DNA of 64,000 nt from Diprion similis (Eukaryota; Arthropoda; Insecta; Hymenoptera; Diprionidae): contig NC_060110.1 of assembly GCF_021155765.1 (NCBI RefSeq), positions 24,698,001 through 24,762,000 of the forward strand, given 5' to 3'. The notes beneath the pieces are model-generated. The model did not search any database. It had not been told where the DNA came from and was given only the letters and a program-made list of their open reading frames with translations. The translations under genes and the position numbers were made by a program. Positions within the stretch are counted from its first letter, which is position 1, and each line of letters opens with the position of its first letter. This document shows, in pieces, positions 50,578 to 63,400 of this stretch.

Positions 50578-53500
50578 TCACGTGCCGATGTCCTCATTCA
50601 AGATATGATAGTGCTGAGGGTCATCGGCATAGTGGTCAGGAGGACAGAGGAAAAATTCCATGAGGTTGAGCACTGGCCCTCTGCTGAACGGGTTCAAGTA
50701 ACGCCCACGTTTGTCCCTCAGGTATGAGTACCTCTTGTAATTGAACATTTCATTTGTTGTGAGGTTCATGCAGGCGTGAAGAACCTGCAGGTTGTGAAAT
50801 ACAGAAGGATTTGTATAGAGCTATCGAGAAGACAGTAGTTTTGAATGATAATGTGTCTTACGGAAGTGCAAGTCAATATCCACCCGAGTCCGCAGAAAAC
50901 AAAGGCCTCAAGAAGACCCAGTACATAAAGCAATTGAATTCCTTCAATCGCGATGCAGTAACATGCGAAGTATAACGTGAATGAACAATTTATTGCGATG
51001 CTCAGGACAAAGAGGAAGAACCACATTCTGAAACAGTGGAAGGAATGAGCTCGGAGGAAAAAAACAAGATGGGATGAATTAAGGACTTGTCTGGCTTCTG
51101 TAACTTTGTCACGGATGATACAGGAGGTTTTCCACTCAAAATTGGCCTGTATTCGTTTTGTATATACAAACCTGTTCCTAAGGCCAACACAGTTGTAGAT
51201 AAACGGACAATGGTGATCAAAGTACGTTACGCATCGATTGCAGAGACGGCAGTGTTTCGCTCTGAGTGGTCTGAAACACCTGCAGCTGTGGCAAAGTCGC
51301 GACAGTATTACGTTCCGTTTCTTCCACTTGTCAAAGTAAGGAATCTGCGGAGAAAAAGACATTAGCATTAGTTCTCTTTTTGCAAGAGGAAAAACTTTAA
51401 AGTACACGCAAGGACCACAGCACCTGTTTTATGGCCCTATAGTAGGTCTCGCTGTTTCGAGGCACGTATCCAGGGTTCCGCCGGTTAGCTACAATCCATG
51501 AAATCCACATCACAATGTTCCAATAAATAAAACAATAGTGGCTACCTCGGAGAACATCCCATGTCAATGGAATGCACTTCAGCATATACATTGGATAGCC
51601 CCAGAGCAAGACGGAGCCCATGAAAAGAAGAAGAGGCCCTTTGCTGTTACCTGCGCCTCCAAATAGCAACGCCCTAATAACCGGATTAATAATTTAGAAA
51701 GTGTGAATAATAACGAAAAATTTATTGTTTTAGAGTGCGATGATTTTGCATACACTAATCTTAAAAACCATATTTTCAAAGTTTAAAAGCACTCGATTCC
51801 TCGGAGTTATGCTTTTTGGGTGATTTTTTTTCTCCAAAAACTCGTACGATAATTTAAAACGAAATTTCCGAGAAATTCTATTAATCGCCTAGTTTACTTT
51901 TTTTTTCTACTGGCAATGCGATCAACGTAATATTTGGATGACATTCCATCAGTAGAAGGTGAAAGATATTACCTCAAGACTAACGTCAAACCGATTATTG
52001 CCAAGAGACTCAAGACAGCGTCAAAGCTGATACCATAATAAGCAAAAGCCGAATATTTTGCAATATTTTACCACTCTTCTCGAGTCTTTCCAAAAAATGT
52101 AGGAAAAAATGGGATTATTTCTGTGGATAAGGAAATAACCAATCGGTATAAATTAAGGAATTGAGGCCAAGGCATAACCCGGGGAGGAAATCATGAAAGA
52201 CTGGGACCGACCAAAGTTCGTTCATCGGTGGAATCCACCGAGATCTCCGTTTCTGTTCAGCCTGAAGAATAGCTACAATGTCAGCATGTCGATGAGCTCG
52301 AGCAAGCTGAAGCGGCGTTTTGCCGTTCTTGTCGCGCGGCTCAAGCTCGATTTTGCTCTTCTCGCAAAGTATCCTCGCGCAGTTTACGTTGCCGGATAGA
52401 CAGGCGAGGTGCAGGGGCGTCGAGCCGAAGTAGTCTGGCTTCTGCAGATCGACGCCGCTGTACATCAAGAGCCTGATTAGCTCCGGGTGGCCTTTGTACG
52501 CGGCCCAGTGCAACGCTGTGTCCCCGTTTATGTCGGTCAGGTGGCACTGAGCTCCGGATCCTAAAAGGAAAGCCGCAGTTGCCGCTTTTCCAAACATACA
52601 TGCCGTCATCAAAGGCGTCAACCCCTTGAAATCGGCCGCGTTCACAGCCACCCCGGCCTGTAAAAAAATTGGTCTCTTTCTGTTTTTCTCCCTCAAAGTC
52701 CATCATGCGGCATATGAAAAACTTGTTCACTGCGGCAGTGGGACGTTTTTACAACCTTCAGCAAGGTTTGTACAATCGCACTGTGCCCTTTGCGGCAGGC
52801 CCAGTGGATGGGCCTGGGCCCCTGCGTTCCCAAGCAAGAGAGGTCGACGGGTCCGTTCCGCTCCACCAGATAACGCATCACCTATAAGGAAGAATGTCCA
52901 AAGGTGCTTTTCACAAGAGTAGCACCGAATTTTATGATAAAGATATAGTGACTGACGTGCTTATAAGCAATCATGTTCATGCATAACGCGTTATGTCTAT
53001 AGAAGTGTGAATAAAAGAAGGATATCAATCCTTTAAAGTAGAAAGTTTTTCAGAGAAAACTTAAAAACTTCGGCAACCGTTTTTTTTAAACACTGAAAAC
53101 TTACGCACGGAGTTAGGTTTAAAGAAAATAATCTCATCTAACAAACCTCAAGGTTTCCGTCCAAGGCCGCCCAATGGGCAGGTGTGTATCCCCATTCGTC
53201 CCTAGCGCTGAGGATGCTGGAGGTTCCATTGATTTCTATGAGTGTCTCAATAGCCTCGACTTCCCTATATAATCGACATCCCATTTCGTTATCGAAAAAT
53301 GACTTTATCACAGAAAAAGCCGTACTAAACATACAGATAGTACGTCAAAGCGCAAGGAATGGAGGCGATTCAGCTGCAGGACACTTACCCTGCGCGTACC
53401 AGGTCGAATATCTCCTTCGACTTTTCGCTGGTCCCCCCAGAAGTCTGACTGAGGGGGGCGTCATCCGCGTAGACGTCGTCGTTGGGGCTGTTTCTTCTTC

Positions 53501-54030
53501 GGGTCCCCTTGCCGCCGGCATGAGCCGCCTCCACGGACAACGGACTGTTCGGCATGTGTCCCACCATGTCGGGGTCCGGGCTCAACTCCCATACCGACCT
53601 GGCAGCGCCCGGGCCCGTCACAGGGCTCACCGGGTACACCTGGAGGAGGAAATCCAATTCTTACGAATTTGTTGCATGCGATGGTCATCGAACATAAGTG
53701 CAGTAATTTGCCAACAAATTTGTTGTTCAATTGGTACACTGCGCCATGTATACAGGGTTTTTATCCAAGTGTAAATTCTGAAGATTCTTGTAGATAATTT
53801 AAAAAATAGTGTAACGGTAATTGTAGTATTTTCTATATGTAATGGAAAAAATAATTGGCATATCAAGGAACTTTAATATGGGAATTACTCTTCTTTGGTC
53901 CCATTATATCCGCTGCAGCTATAGGAGTTGTATTTAGGTACTTGCCTTGCAAAGCGTTGCGAGATCCGTGTTGAAGCGCTCAAATTCAGAAGGGGATCTT
54001 GAGTTGGTGACGACGGCTGCAGGTACGTCT
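50578..54030 (-). CDS. Ankyrin-repeat DHHC palmitoyltransferase (HIP14/ZDHHC17 class, Patsas-like)
   Basis: Exons on the minus strand: about 53946-54030, 53389-53639, 53147-53264, 52756-52881, 52140-52657, 51973-52026, 51424-51673, 51172-51344, 50862-51027 and 50578-50784. The last nine sum to 1863 nt (621 codons including the stop). About six ankyrin repeats come first ([91 protein letters not shown]). Membrane helices follow. The cysteine-rich domain is [15 protein letters not shown], then [14 protein letters not shown] with an intact [17 protein letters not shown] is the TTxE motif. It S-acylates proteins at Golgi or vesicle membranes. Two points are unsettled. The 5' start is not located; the first supported exon has no ATG in frame and ends at a GC donor (AAG|GCAAGT). 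The donor of the ankyrin exon could be 52140 or 52179, both in phase. Confidence 0.88.
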
Positions 54031-54846
54031 GGGACGGTTAGTCATAATGAAAATCCAGGACCAGACATTTTTCACGCTTTCTTCGTTCGAAGAACTCGTT
54101 AAACCGTTTATCCAAACACCCTGCGAATTTCGTCAGAAATGTGACGGGAACCAAGAGTTGACCTACACTCGCGTTCAGATCAATAGCAACCGCGGGCCAC
54201 TTATACCTATTTGTAACATTATAGGTACAGGAAGTGCTCGTCAAAGTCGAAGCACGCCTGCGTCGGGGAATTCGAATTTTTCTTTATCAACTTTCAGGAA
54301 ACTACCCCCTCATTTATGTTCACGATTTTTCACAATAGCTATTGTATAATATGAACAGCCGTTTCGAGATATTTCCAACGAACTGATGCTTACCTTATAC
54401 AAATATATTTGAACAATTTACAAATTGGATTAGATACAATGAAGTTACGATGTGTCATGTAAAATAAATAAATTCGAGCTGATTACAGTGATTATCATTG
54501 AATGCAAATTTTCAACATTTTTCGTACCAATTATATTGTACACGAATGAGAGAGAATTCTTTCGGATCAGATTATGTATTTCTAATTCTTCTGATTCCTT
54601 TGTAAAAGAAATGCATTTCTGTTTACTGAGATGTTAATATCACGAGAGTGATCCAAAGAAATGAACTAGAAATTGAAATCGAATGTTAATCTCGTTTCAA
54701 ATGAAGCGGTATTACTGCGAGAATTGTTTGATCAATGCTTGAATGTAGCCGTAATGCTAAAACGCGAGCGAAAGTAAAGAAGGCGGAATTATGTGATTTT
54801 ATCGCAGATGTTTGTAAATAAATTGGAATTTCTATCGATTAAAAAA
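54031..54846. other. Divergent promoter region, DHHC gene / PPP1R42
   Basis: The two genes are transcribed away from each other from this stretch of about 0.8 kb. The missing first exon of the DHHC gene probably lies here, but I could not place it. Confidence 0.45.
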
Positions 54847-56566
54847 ATGGTTAAATTAACGACTGCTTACGTGGAAAAAAAGTGTTCTCAGACGCAGGCG
54901 TCGAAATCTCTTACGAAAGAACTAAAAAAGGACCATCTAAGGAAAATCACTCATCTCTACATGAATGACAAATTCATCAATGCGATTGTAAGTTTGTTCA
55001 ACTAATTCATAATCAATGACTGAATTACGGTAACTGAATTGAGTAAAAATGACTTCAAAAAACCTAATAGCGTAAATGATAATAAGATTTTACGCTTTAT
55101 GCTTTCCTTTCATTTAACATGAAATATTTTGATTAAGGGTAACTTTGCAATGTGTGGGAACCTGCGTGTAGTTTATCTCCACAATAATTCGATAAGTAAA
55201 ATAGAAAATTTACATTTCGGAACGAACATCACGCATTTATATCTCCAACACAATAATATATCAAAAATTGAGAACTTGGACTGTCTGCAAAATCTTACAT
55301 CATTATTTCTGGGATACAATAACATTGCCGTAGTTGAAGGTTTGGGAAATCTAGAGAACTTGACAGAACTGCACGTGGAAAGACAGAAAATTTCCGCGGG
55401 AGAATCGCTGCATTTCGATCCCAGAAGCTGTCACAGTTTAACCGTAAATATATACTACATTACACTAAAACCTTTTCCGATTGAAAAATTGTTTATCTCT
55501 TTTCAACTCTTATACACATTAACTAAACTGATTGATCCACGTTCACGATTCCTAATTATATTATAAAATTCCCATATTTCCTTAGATGTCATTGAAAGTT
55601 CTGAATATAGCAGGAAATAAAATGAAAACTTTGAAGGCCATTAATAATTTCGAAAGGCTTGAATCGTGCGATGCAAGATGTAATTCTATCGAAGACATTA
55701 AGGATTTGACGGAAACCGTACAAAGTTTGAGAAAGTTGAAACAATTATTTCTTCAAGAGAATCCAGTAACGAAGTGGTACAGATACAGAGAAAATATCAT
55801 CGCCAATTCGGACTCGTTAGGTGTGTCAACAGTTCCAACATCACAAAATGATTAAAAGATAATTATTCTTTGAATTAAGGCTTACCGTATTGAAAATCCA
55901 ATGCTATACTTAGATTTTTATGTCACAGAATGTTTAGACGACAAGGACATAAGTTCAGTGTGTCGAAAATTTATGAAAAATTTCAAAATCGAACAACATC
56001 TTCAGCAAACAACTAAACAATCAAAAATGACTCTTAGCGATGACATAACGAGTAAGTATGCGAGTATAATATATGGATAGTTACCTGATCAGAACTCTCG
56101 GGTAACTCCGATTCGGTATATGAATTTAATAATTTTAATTGCGGCATAATCAAATATTTGTGACACTAATTCTGTGTGCTCAGGTTCGTTGAATTTGCCT
56201 CCGGCATTCAAGAGATCCGTCACTCGAGCTATATTACAGAATTCAGGACCGAAATTATCAGTATCTGTGACATCTGCGTCGGGCCAGCTGCAGCCACAGA
56301 TTTTCCCGTCTTGGAGATCAGGCAAGTACTTTACATTTAATTAATCAGTAAGTCGTAACAGTATATTTTATAGAGATGATTATATGAATGATTTGATTGC
56401 AATTACAATGTGGTACTTTGAACATATCTTCACAGTGCCTTCAATCAGAGGCTTGAGGGATAGTCATTTTACTCCTAGACCGTTTTGGAGAAGTTCATCG
56501 AGAGGTCGGCCAAGTCTAACGTTTGCAGCTGCAAGCGGGAACACCATAGCATTACCACCGATCTAA
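54847..56566 (+). CDS. PPP1R42: Protein phosphatase 1 regulatory subunit 42 (LRRC67/TLLR)
   Basis: Six exons: 54847-54987, 55138-55443, 55586-55820, 55929-56051, 56184-56321 and 56436-56566. They sum to 1074 nt, or 357 residues. The protein opens with MVKLTTAYVEKK. It continues with SDS22-type leucine-rich repeats (LRVVYLHNNSISKIENL, ITHLYLQHNNISKIENL, LTSLFLGYNNIAVVEGL) and LTELHVERQKI. FDPRSCHSL then matches the family's FDPRTLHSL. A last repeat block with LFLQENPVTK and an LRR cap follow. The C-terminus is basic and serine-rich (KRSVTRA, PRPFWRSSSRGRPS). In mammals the protein binds PP1 and localises to the testis manchette and centrosome. The intron after exon 5 has a GC donor (TCAG|GCAAGT). 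The start is the ATG that aligns with the family; in-frame ATGs upstream were not used. Confidence 0.92.
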
Positions 56567-59141
56567 TTGCAAGAAAAATATTTCAAAGCAAAGTTGATTA
56601 TAATAATAGGTAGATGTGAACGTACAAATTGGCTCGAATTCGTGGTGCATCTGCTTTTTTGCATAAAGCGCGCGTGCAACGTACATACACCTTTTAGTAT
56701 TAAAATTGTACATTCGGAATTAAAATGTAACTAATCAATGCAGATATAGTTAAAAGTAACATACATAACACATTGAAATGGAATTCAAGTCATACATTAA
56801 CACTGAACAATAAAATGTTGACAAACAAAACTAAATAGCGAAATGAGGCTGAAATAATAATACATAGGTATAACCATACCAAAGATTCGTACGAAATTCA
56901 GAAATGTTAGACACAAAAATTAGGCACTACTTGTGAAATCTTGGAAATAATGCAAAATATTCATAAAATGAGTTTTGCTAAGTATAGTGTTGACTAAGAA
57001 TTAACAGCAAGATATACACATAAACGTCTGTAATTTATTGGGTTTTTTTCTTAATTTAATTAAGTAAAGTGACAAACTGAAGTTACTGATTTGTAGACTA
57101 CAATAGTGCAACTAAATCATGTTAGGTAATAAGTACCTAGCTATATATCTCACCTAGCTATATAAATAAATGGTTATACTATGATAGGTGAAAGTCACAA
57201 ATGTAAAATGGAATATACTGACATGTGAGATATTTTTTCCATGTATTAATTCGATATTAAAAATATCGGGAAAACGGGTTGTAGTCGCGTGGATAATTAT
57301 GAAATAAAAAGTACCTATATTCAGATAAAACATGTCGTACTCATTGACCAGCAAAAGTTGATTAGATATAGATGTATCGTGTGTTCTGTCCGTATGTATG
57401 CTGGGTAAGAATGACATATGAAATAAATCAAAACAATACAGAAATGAAAAAAATTAACAGACATTTTGTTTAATACGACAATAATTAATAATTCGCATAT
57501 CAAAAAAGCACAAATCCTATGCACCATGCATTAAATATTTGATCATAAAAAAATAATATGTATAAATATGGTGTGTATGTATACGTAGTTTAAAAAATAA
57601 TTAATTACATCAAACGTACGGATACTACAAATTTGTATCATGTAAATGTAAATTTATAAGGAAATTTAAATATAACGCACATTCATTTGTAATAAGCAAT
57701 ACTCTTATTGAAAACTTGACACAAATTTAAATTCATATCGCAGTTACGGAAATGCTGCAGTTTGTAATGATAATATAATGAAAACACATTTTGACACATA
57801 TTGACATATGGTATAGCTGTCTTAATCGGGATGATTTATAACTCGTTTCGGTTCGTGTGCTTTGCATTCCGTTTCGTCGTAAATAGCCGACTGAGATGTT
57901 ACGTGCAACGTATAATCTTAGAATAGTTTATAAATAGGTATGTACCCGGAAAATGATTATATTAACTGCACAATTACAAAGATGAACAGAAACAAAGAAT
58001 GAACTTATAATTGTATAAAGTCAGGTAAATAATGTAATTAAATAAAAAATTGTAAATCGTTATTCTCATACGAGTATACAAACTACAGATAAGATAAGTT
58101 TAGACATATATACGCTGACCAAAGCATAATCAATGCTATTGGTATATTATTTATGTATATTTATAATTTATTATTCTATTATAATAATAATAATTAATGT
58201 TGTACTTAGATCAACAAAATTTACACGTTTCAAGAGAAATGTTAATAAAAAGCAAAAAAAGCAAGAGAATCTCATCACCCGTTCATCTTATCCAATATCA
58301 TGGATTTTTATAGTTCCTCAGTTGTACTTATATTTATTTATTATCGTAATTCTTATGTTTCAATTTATCAAAACATACCTCGTCGTGTTTTTTATACTAC
58401 AAGAAAAAAAAACGTGATGATTTTGAAGATTTAAGCTATACTAATTAATAATACATAGGTATTTTATATATTAATATATATATTTATATATATATTATAT
58501 ATATTTAATTTTTTTTTTTTTTTTAATGATTTTCTTTTTTCTTCTTTTTAAACAAGAAACCTCTCACTTTGTAGTATTTTCTATTCGTTTTGCTATTCAG
58601 TATCGGTTTATAAGTCACATTAACTATAGATTAAGAAAGTCTTGTAGTAGAACGTGTAAGAATAATAATAATTATTATTACTTACAGGCGGTGCGAAATA
58701 ATACAGGTATGTATACGAACCATTCATGGATGACGTGAAATAAATGAATGACCATATTCATGATATCAAAATGAATAACATAGTTGCTTCATCTCAATAA
58801 GCTTAGGTACATTGTACATTTAGCAAATTGATGAGCGGGAGTATCTCGCAGTATTCTTTACACAAATTACGATACCTTATACTCAATTGAAACCTGATAC
58901 ACAATCAGTAATCCTTTTTTTTTATCTTTCCACTGAATGATAATTTACATTCGTTCGGTTGATTCGATGTTTGAAAAGAAAAATAAAACGTCGATATGGT
59001 AAAGGTAATGATGAAAATGATTACAATAACAGCAAGTTTCGAAAAAAGTGTAAATGTTACATTATATATTACCTAAGTAGAAATGGTAAAAATTCATATG
59101 GATAACAAAATTTTGCTGTAAAACACTGTCTTATGTCACAG
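56567..59141. other. AT-rich spacer, no gene resolved
   Basis: Very AT-rich, with a TA-repeat tract and a T run at about 58460-58525. Open frames here (for example near 58.1-58.4 kb) are Ile/Tyr/Phe-rich and typical of AT-biased noncoding DNA. A 19-nt candidate microexon (58688-58706, flanked by TTACTTACAG and GTATGT) could join the exons at 59142 in phase, but this is weak. Confidence 0.35.
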
Positions 59142-60027
59142 GGCATCGGTTGTCGTGAAAACTATGAAGTGGATGTTGCCGTAAGATTCGGTGAAATGCA
59201 ACTTATGCCTACGGTAATACATTAATTAATGCACTGTTAACTACAGATAAGAGGCTTCTCTGCCGCTATATACGATTTATGCTTAGTCATGCCTTTTTAA
59301 TATTTCAATTTGAAATATTTCACGAGTGTATCAAGTTCTACAAACGAATACAATAAATTCCAGAATTTTCAGTGAGCTTGGAACTAAAATATCTCAATGC
59401 AATGAGTGCAGGTGAAGTATTATCAGATTAACGAATATCTGGAATCACGTTGAATGTTTTATAGTGCTTGGAAGACATAATAAAACCATGTCATTCGGAT
59501 GCTTGATTCGGATATCTATTACTTTCGCCAATGTGTCCATTATACTTTTATTGTTTTCGTTTGTTTAGCCTAATATTTTGATTACCTTACAACAAACTGT
59601 AGAGTACCCTTTGCCGACAACAAGTCTTAGCATTTATTTATATCGATAAGTAGATATTAGACTCGTATGTATACTTTATCATCTCGAGTATGGTCAAATT
59701 CATGTATATCGGAGTTTTTATTTCTGTTCAAATTTTTTCAAGTTCTTATATTTTTTTATTTTTGAATTATATTACTTTAAAAACTTTCTAGTGAACATCG
59801 TTCCAATGTATAACTAATTCAATATTGCAACCAAGCATAAGACAATTACTTGATAAACATACTTGTTTCTGTCATCACATATTTTATGCTGACATCATAA
59901 TGCACATTTGTACCAGGAATATTTCGCGCAAGTTACCATTTGCATTGAGGAAGGGAGCCATCCTGAAGTTGTGGCTCAGAACACGAAGTCACCTCAGTTA
60001 AATCGAGTGGCCACTTCTACTAAATAA
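59142..60027 (+). CDS. Unassigned terminal exon pair of an unknown gene
   Basis: Two candidate exons with good borders: 59142-59213 (TGTCACAG|GGC ... ACG|GTAATA, 24 codons) and 59917-60027 (GTACCAG|GAA ... TAA, 37 codons including the stop). Both are phase 0, so they join in frame. The joint product includes CRENYEVDVAVRFGEM, then EYFAQVTICIEEGSHPEV, and ends RVATSTK. Composition differs from the AT-driven noncoding frames around it (few Ile/Asn/Lys runs, many Val/Glu). I do not recognise the family. Upstream exons were not found, so this would be the 3' end of a gene lying in the AT-rich spacer, or a decayed fragment. Confidence 0.4.
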
Positions 60028-60491
60028 TTCGTGTATGAGGTAACGTTATCGAATTCAAAGTGAGCAGAACTAATTATTAGTACTCGTCAAATGGAAATGT
60101 AATGAGATCTTTCTTTTCCATGATACTCTACACTATTTCTATACTCTAAAACAAGGTACATACTTTATAAAATTATCGGCATCATTGACAAATGATCTCT
60201 TTCAAAGCCTCAAACATTAATTTTTCTTCTTCCTCAAAGGCGTCATGGTGTAAAGTTGCATATAATTTATATACATGAATCAGTAGCTACTTGGTCGCTA
60301 ACGATCAACTATTCATGGAAATTACATTTCAATTTGATTCATTAATATGCTCCGAAATTTTCAAATTTATATCAATATTTTACAAACAATTAGTAACATT
60401 ATTTCATCAACATTTCTACCTAAAATACGATCAAATTTGAACAATATGGTCAGGGCACTCTACAGTTGTACCTAGTGCTTACTCAACGCGG
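60028..60491 (-). other. Probable 3' UTR of the coracle gene
   Basis: AT-rich noncoding sequence immediately downstream (minus strand) of the coracle stop codon. The UTR may continue further left into the region of the unassigned plus-strand exons. Confidence 0.45.
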
Positions 60492-63400
60492 TTACTGCGC
60501 AGTCTGCTGTTGAATTTCAATCTTCTCAACTGTCATGTCAGGATTCATATCTGTGGCTTCCTGAATAGCTTCCGCCAGAGCCTTGTCATGATCGATGGGA
60601 TCCCCGTCTGATTGTATTGTAATTTTCTGTTCCACTCGAGTCTCAACAACACCGTCTTTTTCCGTCTTATACTGAAAGAAGGAATTACAGATTAATACAA
60701 TTTCTTCTTTTAATCTATATGTAACCAATTACACTAACCGTGATTGTTTCCACGGTACGAGTCTTGCTGGATATTGTTTGGGAGCTGACAATTTCACCGG
60801 TTGCGCTATAATTGCCATCTTCGCTCTCCAGAGCTACTTTTCGTGACTCAGTTGCAACCAGTGGTACCGTTGTTGTCGTTGTTACATTGTTATCGGGTTC
60901 CCCTGTGTAAACGTGCGTCTCCGTTGCTACTATGCCAGCTTGATCTCCCTGTAAGTTTTCAAAACAAATTTAAAACAGCTTTTCATTTGCGAGCCGATTA
61001 TAATTCGGCTACAAAATGCGATCATTTTCACAAACTGATTTTCAAACAACATAGAGTTGATGTTGATATGTATGAACCTTGACTTCGTACAGCTGTCGAT
61101 GTCTTTATTTGATAAATAATATATTTCTTCTTTCAGCATTTGGTTTTTGTTATTAAATAGTACAAAAAAATAAAGATGTTAAAAAATTCATGCCCGTACA
61201 GATGCAGTGAAATCAATGCAAGAACAACGATGCCAGTATTAAACTTACCTGCTTTCGTGATTTTGAATTCGTAGCTTGTGCACATAGCTTGATATATTTA
61301 CGAGATGAAATTATTAACAGGGTATTTATAAAAGCTTAGAAAGATTTGAGAATAAACAGACACATAATTGGAATTCTTAAATCTGAGTCGGAAATGAAAA
61401 ATTCTTTATACCGTTTGTGGAATATTGGAGATTGAAAATTACAAAACATGCTACATAAATTATTAAAGAATAAAGTGGGTAAGGTATCATTTATATAAAA
61501 TTCTTGAGGATTCGTATTTCATTAATCTGACCATGGTATCATTTACCTGATAATACTGATTGTAGATCGCTTGTTGGTCATCTTCAAAATCGATTGGCGT
61601 ACCCGAATCACCGCTGCTCGAACTGGAGGTACTATGACGACGTGAGCTCAGCTACGCCATGCAATGTTAGCCAAGCCATTGAAATTATTTACGAATGAAC
61701 AGAAACGAAAAATTATAAGTCCATTGATCTTTGCTCGGTTAATTAATCAAATAAATAGGTAAAATGGCAAACATCTGAATGATCTGTGCAAACTCCATTT
61801 TATATATTCAAAATGATTATGGAAAGAGTGACTTCAAGGTTTGCGTAAATTTCACTTCTGGTTAATTAAATGAGTTATGTGAACAAGGCCTGCGCACGCG
61901 GAATCTGGATTAGCTTTTTCGACTATTTTGCAGAATTTCAGATGAAACGCGTAATAATTTACTAGACAAAAAATGATTGTCGCCAAGTGCAAAATATGCC
62001 CTGTCTTTCAACACAGTGTGAATGGAAGTACATGCCCGATTGAAGATTGCAAATCAAGGCATATTTCAAAACGAAAACCAATTATAAACATTACCTGTTC
62101 GCCGGAAAGTACATGACTTGTTGTTCTAACTTCCTGTGTGACAACACGCTGTTCCTGCCATGTTGCACTAGTAGCAGTTGTATGAGCTACCGTTTTTTCC
62201 TCCACCTAATTTGAAAGAGAGAAATAATAAGGCTAATAAAAAACCAAAATCATAATTGTGTTAATATGCTGACATTAATTAAACATAAATGTTGACTACG
62301 GAATCTAAATTATGACGATACAAAACGGCATCGATAATTAATTGATATCGTATAAAGATGAGAAAAATTTATTCTGTGAAAGATTTTGAGAATCAATAGG
62401 ATTTTAGTTGTGAATTTAATTCGGGAAAAAAGAAAGATAAAGTCTCACTTACAAGTAGACGTAGAATCTCTGCATTTTTAGTAGGCTCTCACAAGATGTC
62501 AGTTTTAATTATATGACCAATCATCAAAACTTTATTTCATTTCAACAAACCTGGCTCGTTTTCTGGTTCTTTTCCAAGTCTTCGTGCATCGTTGCTGTAC
62601 GGGTCGTAACAGCGGTTGCTGTCATATATGGTGATCTACCATCGTCAGCTGCCTCAGCCTAAGTACAACTACTATGTTACAACGATTTTTAGCTAAAACA
62701 TTTATGCCTACGCTAAACTAGGTTTGGCTTTGAAATCAATATTAAATTCTACTTGCACCCTACAGATAATAATCATCACTGAATGGGAAAAATTCCGCTG
62801 TTTTAAATACGTTAAAAATGAATAAGTAAATCTAAAAAATATCGACACAATGACAACAGACACATAAACACATGCTGACAGGCTAGTATTGCAGTGGAAA
62901 TAACATTGACACAGCATGGGACGAAAATTTATAATACTATAATATCAACCGTTTGGTACTAATAAACTATCACTGCAGGAATGCAGCTTGAAAACTGTCA
63001 TGCATCTGTTGTAAATGATAAAAAAAAAGGAATATGTCACCTTGTTCACATGTGTAGATACCGTGACTTGGCCAGTACCTCCTGGCGTAAGATCCTCTAC
63101 TTTTTCTTCAATGTTCTGTGTCACGCCTTCATGATCTTTGACAGCCGACTGTTTAGTCGTAGTTTTAACAATTGTTGGTGTGGTCGGAATTGAGGTCTTC
63201 TTTAAAGCGGGAATATTGATCTTGGCAGCGCCACGCAACTCCTTAATAACGTCACCTTTTCCCTCACCGTACTGATCCAAATCATCATCACTGTCTTCTC
63301 CAGAACCACTTTCATACGCTTCGCCTGACGTTGAATAGACCTTGGCGTCTTTACCAAACGAACTCATTCCGCTGAATTTCTTATACCGCGGGTCGTCATA

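Noticed and set aside
58133-58417. 94-codon frame with many Ile/Tyr/Phe residues
   Set aside because: Composition is what AT-rich noncoding DNA gives when translated; the hydrophobic runs are not evidence of a membrane protein.
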